64,000 nt of DNA, taken from Asticcacaulis sp. EMRT-3 (GTDB taxonomy: Bacteria > Pseudomonadota > Alphaproteobacteria > Caulobacterales > Caulobacteraceae). The DNA lies in assembly GCF_030027245.1 (NCBI RefSeq), contig NZ_JASERT010000001.1:1075001-1139000 (forward strand). The letters run 5' to 3'. The notes under the pieces are model-generated. The model was not told the DNA's origin and searched no databases. It saw only the letters and a list, made by a program, of their open reading frames with translations. Positions 34,963 to 43,900 of this stretch are shown here, in pieces (positions within the stretch are counted from its first letter, which is position 1; every line of letters begins with the position of its first letter). Position numbers and translations under genes: made by a program.

Positions 34963-35704
34963 TCTGAAATTCGCAGCCCTTGCCGCACTCGGTCTCGGCC
35001 TTGTGGCGGCCTCGGCCCATGCCGATCAGCCCGCTGCCCTCGATGCCGTGGCCAATATGCACAAACCCGGCCTCCATCACATGTTCACGCTGGAAACCGA
35101 CCTCTCACAACACAACGGCCTGACCACCGGCGCTTGGGACTTCGACGGCTGGGCGGGTGGCGATACCAATCGTTTATGGCTGAAGAGCGAAGGCGAAATC
35201 ACCGACGGCAAAACTGACAAAGGCGAACTGTGGGCGCTCTATGGCCGTCATGTCGCAACCTATTGGGATGCGCAGGTCGGCGTCCGGGCGGATTTAAAAC
35301 CCGACGTTCCCGGCGGAAAGGCGCATACCTTCCTCGCCGCGGGTATGACGGGTATGGCTCCCTATTTCTTCGATACCGAGGCCCACGTCTTCTTGCGAGA
35401 CGACGGCGCAATATCTGGTCGTCTGCGCTATGAAAATCACTGGCTGATCACCCAGCGCCTCATCATGAGGCCACGGTTTGAGATGAATGTAAACAGTAGG
35501 AAGGACGCCGTTGAAGGTCTCGGAATCGGCCTCACCGATGCCAGCATCGGCGTACAGACTCGCTATGAAATCCGCCGCGAATTCGCCCCCTATGTCGATC
35601 TGACCTATCGGCAAAAGTTCGGCAAGACCGCCGATTACGCCCGTCTGCGCGGCGAAAAGCCATCGGACACTCGGCTAAGCTTCGGCATCCGGTGGATGTT
35701 CTAA
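34952..35704 (+). CDS. pcoB: Copper resistance outer-membrane protein PcoB/CopB
   Basis: A 250-residue outer-membrane beta-barrel with a signal peptide (LKFAALAALGLGLVAASAHA). Family signatures are FTLETDLSQHNGLTTGAWDFDGWAGGDTNRLWLKSEGE, GELWALYGRHVATYWDAQVGVR, YFFDTEAHVFLRDDGAISGRLRYE and RQKFGKTADYARLRGEKPSDTRLSFGIRWMF, ending with the expected aromatic residue. It lacks the Met-rich N-terminal segment found in plasmid PcoB; that function may have moved to the PcoA tail. It overlaps pcoA by 11 bp. The protein works with PcoA, probably in retaining or exporting copper at the outer membrane. Confidence 0.92.
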   Translation: MRTNLKFAALAALGLGLVAASAHADQPAALDAVANMHKPGLHHMFTLETDLSQHNGLTTGAWDFDGWAGGDTNRLWLKSEGEITDGKTDKGELWALYGRHVATYWDAQVGVRADLKPDVPGGKAHTFLAAGMTGMAPYFFDTEAHVFLRDDGAISGRLRYENHWLITQRLIMRPRFEMNVNSRKDAVEGLGIGLTDASIGVQTRYEIRREFAPYVDLTYRQKFGKTADYARLRGEKPSDTRLSFGIRWMF

Positions 35705-35738
35705 ACCTCAAACCATCCCAAACCCTAAGGAGACTAAA

Positions 35739-36104
35739 ATGAAAAAACTTAACCTGTTCCTCGCTACCGCAACCCTGATGGCCGCAGCCCTCGTCGCCAA
35801 CGTGGCTGACGCCCATGCCAAGCTGCAAAGTGCCATGCCGGCCGCCAGCTCGACGGTGACCTCGCCCACGTCGATCATGCTGCACTTCAATGAAAAGCTG
35901 GCGCCCAAGCTGTCTGGCTTTGACGTCAGCATGGGCGACGGCATGAAGGTCGATGTCGCGCCGGTCGTCGATTCCAGCGGCATGATGCTCACCGCGCCCG
36001 TCAAAGGCAAGCTGATGGCCGGCACCTACAAGGTCTCGTGGCACGCCGTGACAACCGACGACGGTCACCGCACGACCGGCGAATTCACCTTTAGTGTAAA
36101 GTAG
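35739..36104 (+). CDS. pcoC: Periplasmic copper-binding protein PcoC/CopC
   Basis: A 121-residue CopC-fold protein. After the signal peptide (MKKLNLFLATATLMAAALVANVADA) the mature chain begins HAKLQSAMPAASSTVTSPTSIMLHFNEKLAPKLSGFDV. The N-terminal His is the Cu(II) ligand, and a later His lies in VSWHAVTTDDGHRTTGEFTFSVK. The Met-rich Cu(I) loop of plasmid PcoC is reduced here. An AAGGAG element lies 6 nt before the ATG. The gene is between pcoB (34 bp) and pcoD (29 bp). CopC hands copper to CopD. Confidence 0.92.
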   Translation: MKKLNLFLATATLMAAALVANVADAHAKLQSAMPAASSTVTSPTSIMLHFNEKLAPKLSGFDVSMGDGMKVDVAPVVDSSGMMLTAPVKGKLMAGTYKVSWHAVTTDDGHRTTGEFTFSVK

Positions 36105-36133
36105 ATTTGGCACCGTAAAGTAGGACGACCAAC

Positions 36134-37057
36134 ATGTGGGCGGTAAGTATCGCGAGGTTTGTGCAATATGCCGGGACAACCGGCCTGTTCGGGGCTACCT
36201 TGTTCTATCTCACGCTTCTTCCGCCTGAGGGTAACGCGTCGGCCAGCGCTCTTCGCTGGCCGAAGCCCCTCCTCGTTGGCAGCAGTCTGCTCCTGTTCTT
36301 AGGCGCCTTATTGTCACTGGCTGCCCAGGCCGCCACGATGAACGGTATCGCGTTCGACAAACTCGACGTCCCGTCTGTGTCAGTCGTCCTGACCGACACC
36401 CAGTGGGGCCATGCCATCGCCGCACGCATTGCCTTGAGCTTCGTCACGTTTCTGACCGTCATAATCATGAAGCCGTCACATCGCCTGTGGCAGGTAACAT
36501 GCCTATTGGGCGTAGTTCTTCTCGCCAGCTTCGCCTGGACCGGCCATGGCGCCTCGACTGAGGGAGCCGGCGGCTTGGTCCATCTGATCGCCGACATTGC
36601 GCACATGATCGCAGCCGGTGTGTGGCTGGGCGCGTTGACCGCATTCCTGGCCTTGCTCTGTTTCCCCAAGGCTCAGGACCTGGAACAGCAAACCGCACTA
36701 TTCAATGCCTTGAAGAATTTCTCCGGCACCGGCTCTGCCCTTGTCGGGGTGCTGATCATTTCGGGCTTGGTCAACAGCTATTTCCTCATTGGGCTCTCCC
36801 ATGCCGGACAGATTTTCCAGTCGACCTACGGCATCCTGCTCACGGTCAAGCTCGTCGTATTCGCCGCCATGCTGGTCCTCGCTGGCCTGAACCGGTTCAG
36901 GCTAACGCCCGATCTTGAAACCTCGCTCGCAGCCAATGACACGACCAGCGCGATCGCGGCCCTTATGCGGAGCCTTGTCCTGGAATCACTGGCGGGCCTC
37001 GCCGTTCTCGCGCTGGTCGCCGCCTTCGGCATGATGGAACCGCCGTCTGCACTCTAA
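36134..37057 (+). CDS. pcoD: Copper resistance inner-membrane protein PcoD/CopD
   Basis: A 307-residue membrane protein with eight helices: IARFVQYAGTTGLFGATLFYLTLL, LLVGSSLLLFLGALLSLAAQA, VTCLLGVVLLASFAWTGHGAST, LIADIAHMIAAGVWLGALTAFLALL and others. The GHG and IAHMIAAGVWLG motifs with their histidines are conserved in CopD proteins, which import copper into the cytoplasm or pass it to cuproenzymes. It is fourth in the pco operon, 29 bp after pcoC. Confidence 0.9.
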   Translation: MWAVSIARFVQYAGTTGLFGATLFYLTLLPPEGNASASALRWPKPLLVGSSLLLFLGALLSLAAQAATMNGIAFDKLDVPSVSVVLTDTQWGHAIAARIALSFVTFLTVIIMKPSHRLWQVTCLLGVVLLASFAWTGHGASTEGAGGLVHLIADIAHMIAAGVWLGALTAFLALLCFPKAQDLEQQTALFNALKNFSGTGSALVGVLIISGLVNSYFLIGLSHAGQIFQSTYGILLTVKLVVFAAMLVLAGLNRFRLTPDLETSLAANDTTSAIAALMRSLVLESLAGLAVLALVAAFGMMEPPSAL

Positions 37058-37088
37058 CAACGCTTAAAAAGGTCTTCGGGGGCCAGAT

Positions 37089-38225
37089 ATGACGCCAAAT
37101 ACGACGAATGACAACGAGGTCGCCATCAGCCGACCACAGGATTTACGGCCGCTCACGAGCCTGCGTTTTTTCGCGGCGATGTGGGTAGTGGCCTATCATT
37201 TTTGGCCAGACCTCCAGCCTGTGCGGCCGGATTTCGTCGCCAAGGGTTATCTCGGCGTCGATCTCTTCTTTGTCTTGTCGGGATTTATTCTCAGCCATGT
37301 CTATCTGGAAAACTTCAGGGCCAAGCGCTTCGGCTATCGCGATTTCCTCTGGGCACGTCTGGCGCGTATCTATCCGATGCACATCACCATTATTGCGGGC
37401 CTTGGCGTGCTAATAGGCGGTCTGGCGCTGGTGGGTGTGCATGCGGGTGACAAGCTGATCATCTGGTCTTCCTTGCCCGCCCACCTGACCCTGACCCAAG
37501 CCTGGGGTTTGGCGCCACATGGCGGCTGGAACCACCCTTCATGGTCGATTTCCGCCGAGTGGTTTGCCTATATAACCTTTCCCGCTTTCGCCACGGCAGC
37601 CGTCGCGCTGTGGGCAAGACCTTTCGTAGCCGTCGGCCTCGCCGTTTTACTTCTCGCAGCCCTCTACCTTGTCTTTCCCATGCTGGCAGGCTTTCAGCTT
37701 ACGGAAGCGACGATATTCTGGGGTGCGCTGCGTATCGTGCCCTGCTTTGCACTCGGCTGCGCCATGTGGCTCGTTTGGCGATCAGGACGGATAAGGTCCG
37801 CGCCAACGGCTCTGATGCTCGCCGCCGCTGGCATGATCGGTCTGGTCGCGAACATCCTGCTTCACGCGCCTGATCTGATCACGGTTCTATTCTGTGCAAC
37901 TCTGATCCTCGGTCTGGGTTTAGCGGCGCGAGCCGGTTCCTCGATTTTGTCGCAGGCTTGGCTGGTTTATCTCGGCGAGGTCAGTTTTGCCATCTACATG
38001 ATCTGCATTCCGTGGCAGTTAGTCTATGTCGAGGGCCTCCAAAGGGTCACTAATATAAATCCCGATGCCATGCCCATCTGGCTTTGGGCGGGACTGGTTG
38101 CGGGCGTTATTCCGGCGGCGATAGTTCTTCATCACCTCATCGAACTGCCTGCCCGGCACTACATGCGCATGCTTCAATTTACGAAGAACCGGCCACTCTC
38201 GCCCCCGCATACCCCCATCGACTGA
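37089..38225 (+). CDS. Acyltransferase 3 family membrane protein
   Basis: A 378-residue integral membrane acyltransferase (OafA/YrhL type): LTSLRFFAAMWVVAYHFW with the catalytic His, YLGVDLFFVLSGFILSHVY, DFLWARLARIYPMHI and SWSISAEWFAYITFPAF, with about ten helices. The family transfers acetyl or other acyl groups to sugars of envelope polysaccharides. It starts 31 bp after pcoD on the same strand and is probably cotranscribed, so it may modify the envelope under copper stress; that link is inference. No terminator is evident before it. Confidence 0.9.
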   Translation: MTPNTTNDNEVAISRPQDLRPLTSLRFFAAMWVVAYHFWPDLQPVRPDFVAKGYLGVDLFFVLSGFILSHVYLENFRAKRFGYRDFLWARLARIYPMHITIIAGLGVLIGGLALVGVHAGDKLIIWSSLPAHLTLTQAWGLAPHGGWNHPSWSISAEWFAYITFPAFATAAVALWARPFVAVGLAVLLLAALYLVFPMLAGFQLTEATIFWGALRIVPCFALGCAMWLVWRSGRIRSAPTALMLAAAGMIGLVANILLHAPDLITVLFCATLILGLGLAARAGSSILSQAWLVYLGEVSFAIYMICIPWQLVYVEGLQRVTNINPDAMPIWLWAGLVAGVIPAAIVLHHLIELPARHYMRMLQFTKNRPLSPPHTPID

Positions 38226-38376
38226 TTTTGCTGTGCACACCGAATGGCGTAGGTCGTCTAGCGATTGCGCTTAAAGCGTCGCCCGCGCATTGCTCGATGG
38301 CCCGATCCGGCCCGGTTTACCGCAATAAATTTAACGACATGCGCGCTAACAAACAATGCCGAAAATGTAACACGTG

Positions 38377-40584
38377 TCACGTCATAGATCCTGATGCAGA
38401 TGTGACCTGACGCAAACCCGTGGCCTGCGTCTTCGCAAAATCAACTATGTGACTCTTTTGAGCTAACAAAGCCGGTACGGCCAGAGCATCAATCGCTTTG
38501 CTGAAGAGAAAACCCTGAATCTCGGCACATTGCTCATCACGAAGGTGTTCAAGCTGTGCTTGAGTCTCAACACCCTCAGCGACGCAATCAAGGCCTAACT
38601 GACGTGCCAGCTCGAGGATACTATGCACGATAGCGGCAGTGCTTTGATCATGGATAATGTCGCGCACGAAAGATCGATCGATTTTTATCCGATCAAGGGG
38701 AAAACGTTTCAAATAGGCGAGCGACGACCACCCCGTGCCAAAATCATCAAGCGACAGCCTCACCCCCATGGCCTTCAATTCGTCCATGACACGAAGCGTT
38801 AGGTCGGTATCATCCAGCGTCAGGCTTTCGGTGAGTTCAAGCTCAAGCCATTCAGGTGCAAGGCCAGACTCGTCTAGCGCTTCGCGCACATTGCGTACAA
38901 TATCACCTCTATAGAACTGTTGTGCGGACAGATTGACAGCCATCCGAACTTTCGGCAGGCCAAGAGCCTGCCAAGCGGCATTTTGCGCACATGCTGTCCT
39001 TAGCACCCAGCGGCCAACCTCGACCATCCGACCATGCTCTTCAAGCAAGGGAATGAAAAGACCGGGTTCGATCATGCCTTCCGTCGGATGGTTCCACCTG
39101 AGCAAAGCTTCGAATCCGCTTATGCTTGAATTTTGGACTTGGATTTGTGGTTGATAATGCAGCACAAACTCACCACGTTCGCACGCGCCATGTAGATCAT
39201 TGGAAAGGGCATACCAGCGTTCAGCCGCCATGGTGAGATCATGAGTGAACAATCGGTACGTTCCGCGCCCCTTCTTTTTTGCGTGATACATCGCAGTGTC
39301 GGCAGCCTGGAGAAGGGCCGCTGGATTATCACCGTCGCCTGGAAAAAGGCTGATGCCAATGCTTGTGCCGACATGAAGGTTGTGACCATTAATTTGAAAG
39401 ACCGGCTTCAACGCTTCCATTATGCGTCCGGCCAAGGCCTCGGCGTCTTCCGCCCCGCTCAGCCCGCAAGCTGCAATGACAAACTCATCACCCCCGAGAC
39501 GAGCCGGCGTGTCACCTTCACGAAGCACACTGCGTAGCCTTTGCGAAACTTCTTCCAGTAAGTTGTCACCAACGAAATGTCCCAAGCTATCATTTATATG
39601 CTTGAAATGGTCAAGGTCGAGAAGCAAGATGCCAACCTGCGTTTTGTCCCGGCGAGCATGGGCAATCGCTTGGGTAAGTCTGTCCACTAGGAGCGTGCGA
39701 TTGGGTAATCCTGTTAACGCGTCATGCATGGCCAGATAACTGACACGAGCCTCAGCTTCCTTCCGCAATCCAATGTCGCGAAGAGTACATTGCGCTAATA
39801 CACGATTGTTGGCACGGTAGGTTGTTCCGAGGACTTCGACACAGACTGTGCTGCCATCGGCCTTCTGCCAGAACCATTCGTCCCATTTCACTTTACCATC
39901 TTTGCGCAAGGCTTCAGCGATGGCTCTGCCACCACCCATCGCTTGGAATGCCGGAATTTCGTGCAAACCGCTGCCACGGATATCCTTTGCAGACCCGCCG
40001 AGCATTCGCCCGCACTGGGCGTTTAGATCGTGGACAGTGTTCGATTCGCAATCAATCACCAAAATTCCGTCACCGGCGGTTTCAAAGAGGCGGCGATGGC
40101 GCACTTCGGATTCACTAAGTGAGGCCTCAACGAGATGTCGGGCGGCAATTTCTTTTTCCAGTTCGGCATTCCGTGCAGATAGATCTAATTGCGATCTGCG
40201 CAACGTAATGTGTGTCCGTACGCGAGCCAGTAGTTCTTCGACCTGAAACGGCTTACTGATATAGTCGACGCCGCCAGCTGAGAAGCCTGTAACTTTGCTA
40301 TCCACGTCATTCAGTGCCGTCATGAAGATAACGGGGATATCCCGTGTATAAGTTTGCGCCTTCAATCGACGACAGGTTTCAAACCCGTCCAAGCCAGGCA
40401 TCATCACGTCGAGCAAGATGATATCCGGATACGCGAAACACACGCGCTCCAGGGCCTCTAAGCCACCAAGGGCAACAAGGACTTCATAGCCATGCAGTTC
40501 AAGGTGGTCAACCAGTACCCCTAAGTTGGTTGGGTTATCGTCAACAACGAGAATACGCGCTTGTTCCATTACTGTACTCGACAC
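38377..40584 (-). CDS. REC-PAS-GGDEF-EAL c-di-GMP protein
   Basis: A 735-residue cytoplasmic protein. REC lies at about residues 8-125 (ILVVDDNPTN; phospho-acceptor in IILLDVMMPGLDG; ISKPFQVEELLARV). A coiled linker and PAS (about 165-280) follow. GGDEF (about 285-450) has the active site RLGGDEFVIA. EAL (about 465-720) has GFEALLRWNHP, NLSAQQF, LELTESL, DDFGTGWSSLAYLKRFPLDRIKIDRSFV and AEGVETQAQ. Both catalytic motifs are intact, so it could make and break c-di-GMP, switched by phosphorylation of the receiver. The start lies 2 bp after the hybrid kinase stop, so they form an operon and probably a phosphorelay. Confidence 0.93.
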   Translation of the reverse strand: MSSTVMEQARILVVDDNPTNLGVLVDHLELHGYEVLVALGGLEALERVCFAYPDIILLDVMMPGLDGFETCRRLKAQTYTRDIPVIFMTALNDVDSKVTGFSAGGVDYISKPFQVEELLARVRTHITLRRSQLDLSARNAELEKEIAARHLVEASLSESEVRHRRLFETAGDGILVIDCESNTVHDLNAQCGRMLGGSAKDIRGSGLHEIPAFQAMGGGRAIAEALRKDGKVKWDEWFWQKADGSTVCVEVLGTTYRANNRVLAQCTLRDIGLRKEAEARVSYLAMHDALTGLPNRTLLVDRLTQAIAHARRDKTQVGILLLDLDHFKHINDSLGHFVGDNLLEEVSQRLRSVLREGDTPARLGGDEFVIAACGLSGAEDAEALAGRIMEALKPVFQINGHNLHVGTSIGISLFPGDGDNPAALLQAADTAMYHAKKKGRGTYRLFTHDLTMAAERWYALSNDLHGACERGEFVLHYQPQIQVQNSSISGFEALLRWNHPTEGMIEPGLFIPLLEEHGRMVEVGRWVLRTACAQNAAWQALGLPKVRMAVNLSAQQFYRGDIVRNVREALDESGLAPEWLELELTESLTLDDTDLTLRVMDELKAMGVRLSLDDFGTGWSSLAYLKRFPLDRIKIDRSFVRDIIHDQSTAAIVHSILELARQLGLDCVAEGVETQAQLEHLRDEQCAEIQGFLFSKAIDALAVPALLAQKSHIVDFAKTQATGLRQVTSASGSMT

Positions 40585-40586
40585 CG

Positions 40587-42959
40587 CTACGCGGCGTCCC
40601 TTTCCTGAGCATGCTGCTCAATCAACCGCAGAACGGCAGGGGTCTGATAAGCGGCTGCCAATGCGTCAAGGCGCTCGGCAAAGGCTTGATACTGAGTGCC
40701 AGAGGCCATGATGGTAGGCACCTCTTTGCGAATACCTCGCATATTTCCGCTCCGCGCAAAGGCGAGGAGTCGGTCCATTATTTCGCCGGACGGAGCGGAC
40801 AGTTCCACGACAATATTTTGTTCAGCCGGGGCATTCTCGTGAGCCAATAACAACTTAGTCACACAGATGTTGAGGCTGTCCAGAATGACCGGCTTTTGTA
40901 GCACTTGGTCGGCACCAGCGGCCATCGCTTCGGTTTGAGCGTCTGCGGATGTTGAGGCGGTGATGGCAATCACCGGAATCAAAGCTGTCGCCTCGATGCT
41001 CCGGAGACGACGTATCAAGTCGAGGCCGTCACGTGCGGGCATGTTGATATCGATAAGCACCAAATCGGGCCGGTTACGTTCTGTAAGAGCAAGCGCATCG
41101 AGACAATCCCCAGCCTCCCGAATTTGAAAGCCTTGCGTTTCGAGGGCTACCCGATACAGTGATCGATTTGTCTCTGCGGGATCCACTATAAGTATTTGGT
41201 AATCCCGGTGCGCCAACCTCGCCGTCTGCGTCGCTGTACCGCGCGCCGTAAGCGGGAACGATGCTTCAACAGTAAAACAGCTACCGCAACCGAATGTACT
41301 CTCGACCCGGATATTCCCGCTCATCATTTGCACGATCTGGTGCGTAATGCTGAGGCCAAGCCCAGTGCCGCCGCTACGGTCAATGGCATTGCCGGCTTGC
41401 TCGAATGGGCGGAAGACGCGATCAATCTGGTCGGCTCGAATGCCTATTCCGCTATCGGTGATGGCGAAGCGAAGGCGAACATTAGCGTCTTCTATCAGAA
41501 CAACTGAGACCTCCAGCCGCACTTCGCCAGCTGCCGTAAACTTAATCGCATTGCCAAGCAGATTGATCAGGACTTGGCGAATACGCTTCTGATCGGCGAC
41601 AATATCTTGTGGAACATCATCAGAAACATCGACAGTAAAGTGCAGCCCTTTTTCCTCAGCGCGAAGGCGGATCATTTGAGCAACTGTTTGGACACATGCC
41701 CGTATATCGACCGGACCGGAAAGCAGTTCCATCTTGCCTGCCTCAACCTTTGCCAAGTCGAGAACATCATTGATAACTGTCAGCAGGTGTTCGCCGCTAT
41801 GCTCGATCGTATTCGCGGCCGATAGTCGTTGTTCAGACGTGAGCTCACCAATTTTCAAAAGTTGGGCGTAACCGAGAATGGCGTTCAGCGGCGTCCTTAG
41901 CTCATGGCTCATATTCGCAAGGAATTGCGACTTAGCGAGACTGGCGGCCTCTGCAGCGGCGCGAGCGGAAGCCAAAGCTTCGCTTTCCTTCGTTTGCTGG
42001 CGCTGGCGAGCTTCATAACCGCGCCGCAAGCCCAGAAAGCGATAAACTAGAAACGCACCCGTCAATACTAACCAGGCACCCAATATGACAAGGTACCATT
42101 GCTTCGTCGAAATGGAGACACCTTCGAATTTGATGCTATGAACCGAGATATCAAAATCGCCTAAAGGCGCGTTGTCACCCGAACTGACGGCAACGGCTAC
42201 CACATTATCAAACAGCGGTTTTGCTTCCTCCGGCGTCAGTTTGTTGCTAGCGATCCACCAACCCTCAATGGCCAGTTGATCCTTCCTCAGATGAATCACG
42301 TTTTCGCCGTTGACGACATTGAACTCAGTTACCAGCGACATATCAGTATCACCCGTCACCTTGGCGCGAAGTGTTGCTGGAAGTTTGTTTTTCAGCATCA
42401 GCTTCAGGTGATCGCCCTTGCCGTGGTAGTTGAGGCGAATGGTTATGTCCTGAAAATGTCTAAAATCCAGCCCCTTGGCGTCCGGGGTTGCGCCAAAATA
42501 GAGGCCATATCCGCAATAGGGATAGGCAAACCCCGCCCGAAGAGTACAGGACCAGGTAAGTGTGTGTCCCGCCTCGACAGTTGTGGTAGACTTGCCGCCA
42601 TTATCCTTGTCGCTAAAAACATACGGATAATATCGACTGGATAGAGGCGTGATGTCGAGAGTCTTGTCAGTGACCGCGCCCTGACCCAATACCGCTGCAA
42701 AGGTCAAGGCGATAAGCAGAAAGATAGCTGCCTCTACCTTCAAATTGGTATAATGAAACCACGATCTCGTCTCACGCCGTTGAGATTTAGCCTCGGGGGA
42801 AACCACTGGAGCCATTACCAGATGTGGCACAGCAACCAAACTAGTATGACTTGACGAAGTTGGGTCTTCAGCCGATGTATGCGAAGATTTTGACAAATTC
42901 GTTCTCTTACTCACACTAGGAATATTCTGGCACCCTCGCAACCAACGACGGGAATTCAT
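40587..42959 (-). CDS. Membrane hybrid sensor histidine kinase
   Basis: Up to 790 residues. A long hydrophilic N-terminus (start uncertain; a Met at residue 50 is also possible) precedes TM1 (AAIFLLIALTFAAVLGQG). A periplasmic domain of about 190 residues with Trp/Tyr-rich sheets follows, then TM2 (WYLVILGAWLVLTGAFLVYRFLGL). HisKA has SQFLANMSHELRTPLNAILGYAQLLKIG (His near 353), and HATPase ends GTGLGLSITHQIVQMMSG. The receiver domain has VLIDINMPARDGLDL (Asp near 636). A short C-terminal helical part follows. It is immediately upstream of the GGDEF-EAL protein, the likely partner. The signal sensed is unknown; location next to copper genes hints at metal or envelope stress. Confidence 0.9.
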   Translation of the reverse strand: MNSRRWLRGCQNIPSVSKRTNLSKSSHTSAEDPTSSSHTSLVAVPHLVMAPVVSPEAKSQRRETRSWFHYTNLKVEAAIFLLIALTFAAVLGQGAVTDKTLDITPLSSRYYPYVFSDKDNGGKSTTTVEAGHTLTWSCTLRAGFAYPYCGYGLYFGATPDAKGLDFRHFQDITIRLNYHGKGDHLKLMLKNKLPATLRAKVTGDTDMSLVTEFNVVNGENVIHLRKDQLAIEGWWIASNKLTPEEAKPLFDNVVAVAVSSGDNAPLGDFDISVHSIKFEGVSISTKQWYLVILGAWLVLTGAFLVYRFLGLRRGYEARQRQQTKESEALASARAAAEAASLAKSQFLANMSHELRTPLNAILGYAQLLKIGELTSEQRLSAANTIEHSGEHLLTVINDVLDLAKVEAGKMELLSGPVDIRACVQTVAQMIRLRAEEKGLHFTVDVSDDVPQDIVADQKRIRQVLINLLGNAIKFTAAGEVRLEVSVVLIEDANVRLRFAITDSGIGIRADQIDRVFRPFEQAGNAIDRSGGTGLGLSITHQIVQMMSGNIRVESTFGCGSCFTVEASFPLTARGTATQTARLAHRDYQILIVDPAETNRSLYRVALETQGFQIREAGDCLDALALTERNRPDLVLIDINMPARDGLDLIRRLRSIEATALIPVIAITASTSADAQTEAMAAGADQVLQKPVILDSLNICVTKLLLAHENAPAEQNIVVELSAPSGEIMDRLLAFARSGNMRGIRKEVPTIMASGTQYQAFAERLDALAAAYQTPAVLRLIEQHAQERDAA

Positions 42960-43009
42960 CCTAGCCCGGATTAGTTATTAAGAGGTTTCCATTAGAAATT
43001 CCCGCTGCC

Positions 43010-43600
43010 TTACCAGGCGTTGGCTTCTTCGCCATCATCGTGGCGGCGATCGCCATAGCTGCGGCCATAGCCATTGCCCCCGCGAAAGCGTGTGGTCTCA
43101 ACATAACGGCGTTGCGAATAGCCGCCATAATAGGCCGACGTCTGGGTGTATGTGCGTTCGCGATAGACCGTTTCGCGCGGCGGCGCGGCGTCATAGCCTC
43201 GGTCAGCATAACCGCGATTGCTATAACCACGGTCACCATAACCGCCACCGGCGGAGCCATTGTCATAGCCGCCATTGCCGTAGTCCTGGCGGTAATCAGT
43301 ACGGTTCGAGGTATAGCGGCATTGGGTGGCCTCGCGAGCGACGTTGGAGCCGACCGCCGCCCCAAGGAAGGCGCCGATAAGGGTGCCGGCGCCCTTGCTG
43401 TGGTGGCTGCTGACACCGTTACCGACGGCTGCGCCGGCCAGGGCGCCGAGAATAGCGCCGTCAGTGCGGTTGGCCTTCATGTGATCGTAGCAGCTTTGTG
43501 CCGAGGCGAGGCTCGGGACCACCAAGCTGGCCGCGGCCAGGGCCGCGACGGACAGGGTGACGATTTTCAGGTTCATGGTCTTGGTCAGAAAGGTGGTCAT
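43010..43600 (-). CDS. Exported glycine-zipper protein
   Basis: A 196-residue protein with a signal peptide (MNLKIVTLSVAALAAASLVVPSLASAQ). A glycine-zipper membrane-association segment follows (TDGAILGALAGAAVGNGVSSHHSKGAGTLIGAFLGAAVGSNVAREATQCRY). The C-terminal half is disordered, rich in Gly, Tyr, Arg and Asp (NGGYDNGSAGGGYGDRGYSNRGYADRGYD). The zipper is of the type found in small outer-membrane lipoproteins such as SlyB, but there is no lipobox. Start choice between 43600 and the later Met at 43576 is uncertain. It is monocistronic. Confidence 0.75.
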   Translation of the reverse strand: MTTFLTKTMNLKIVTLSVAALAAASLVVPSLASAQSCYDHMKANRTDGAILGALAGAAVGNGVSSHHSKGAGTLIGAFLGAAVGSNVAREATQCRYTSNRTDYRQDYGNGGYDNGSAGGGYGDRGYSNRGYADRGYDAAPPRETVYRERTYTQTSAYYGGYSQRRYVETTRFRGGNGYGRSYGDRRHDDGEEANAW

Positions 43601-43748
43601 TCGTGTATTTCCCGAAGTTCGCAGCGCGGCGTCCATCGTCGCGTTTCATGGGAACATGTATAGCTGCGGCGATATGAACGGGATTTGAGCAACACGTTCA
43701 TACTGGTTCATCCGAGCGTTCAGTCATCGCGACTTCGACCGCCTCGCC

Positions 43749-43775
43749 GGCGATAGAGGCGATAGAGGCGATAGA
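43749..43775. repeat. Three tandem 9-bp repeats
   Basis: GGCGATAGA is repeated three times without interruption in the 264-bp intergenic region between the glycine-zipper gene and the DUF6065-like gene. I see no gene or terminator in the rest of that gap. Such short tandem repeats often vary in copy number between strains. Confidence 0.8.
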
Positions 43776-43900
43776 TGGTCGCAATGATTTTATTCGGCGA
43801 TTCCTTGGATCAGCGATACGTTGGCGCGTAGCGCGGTGATGACGGCAGAGTCAGGAGATGCAGCAGATACCTTAACAATCGTTCATCGAGGGTTCACGAA

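Noticed and set aside
43749..43775. CRISPR-like repeats
   Set aside because: The units are contiguous 9-mers without spacers; no cas genes occur anywhere in the window.
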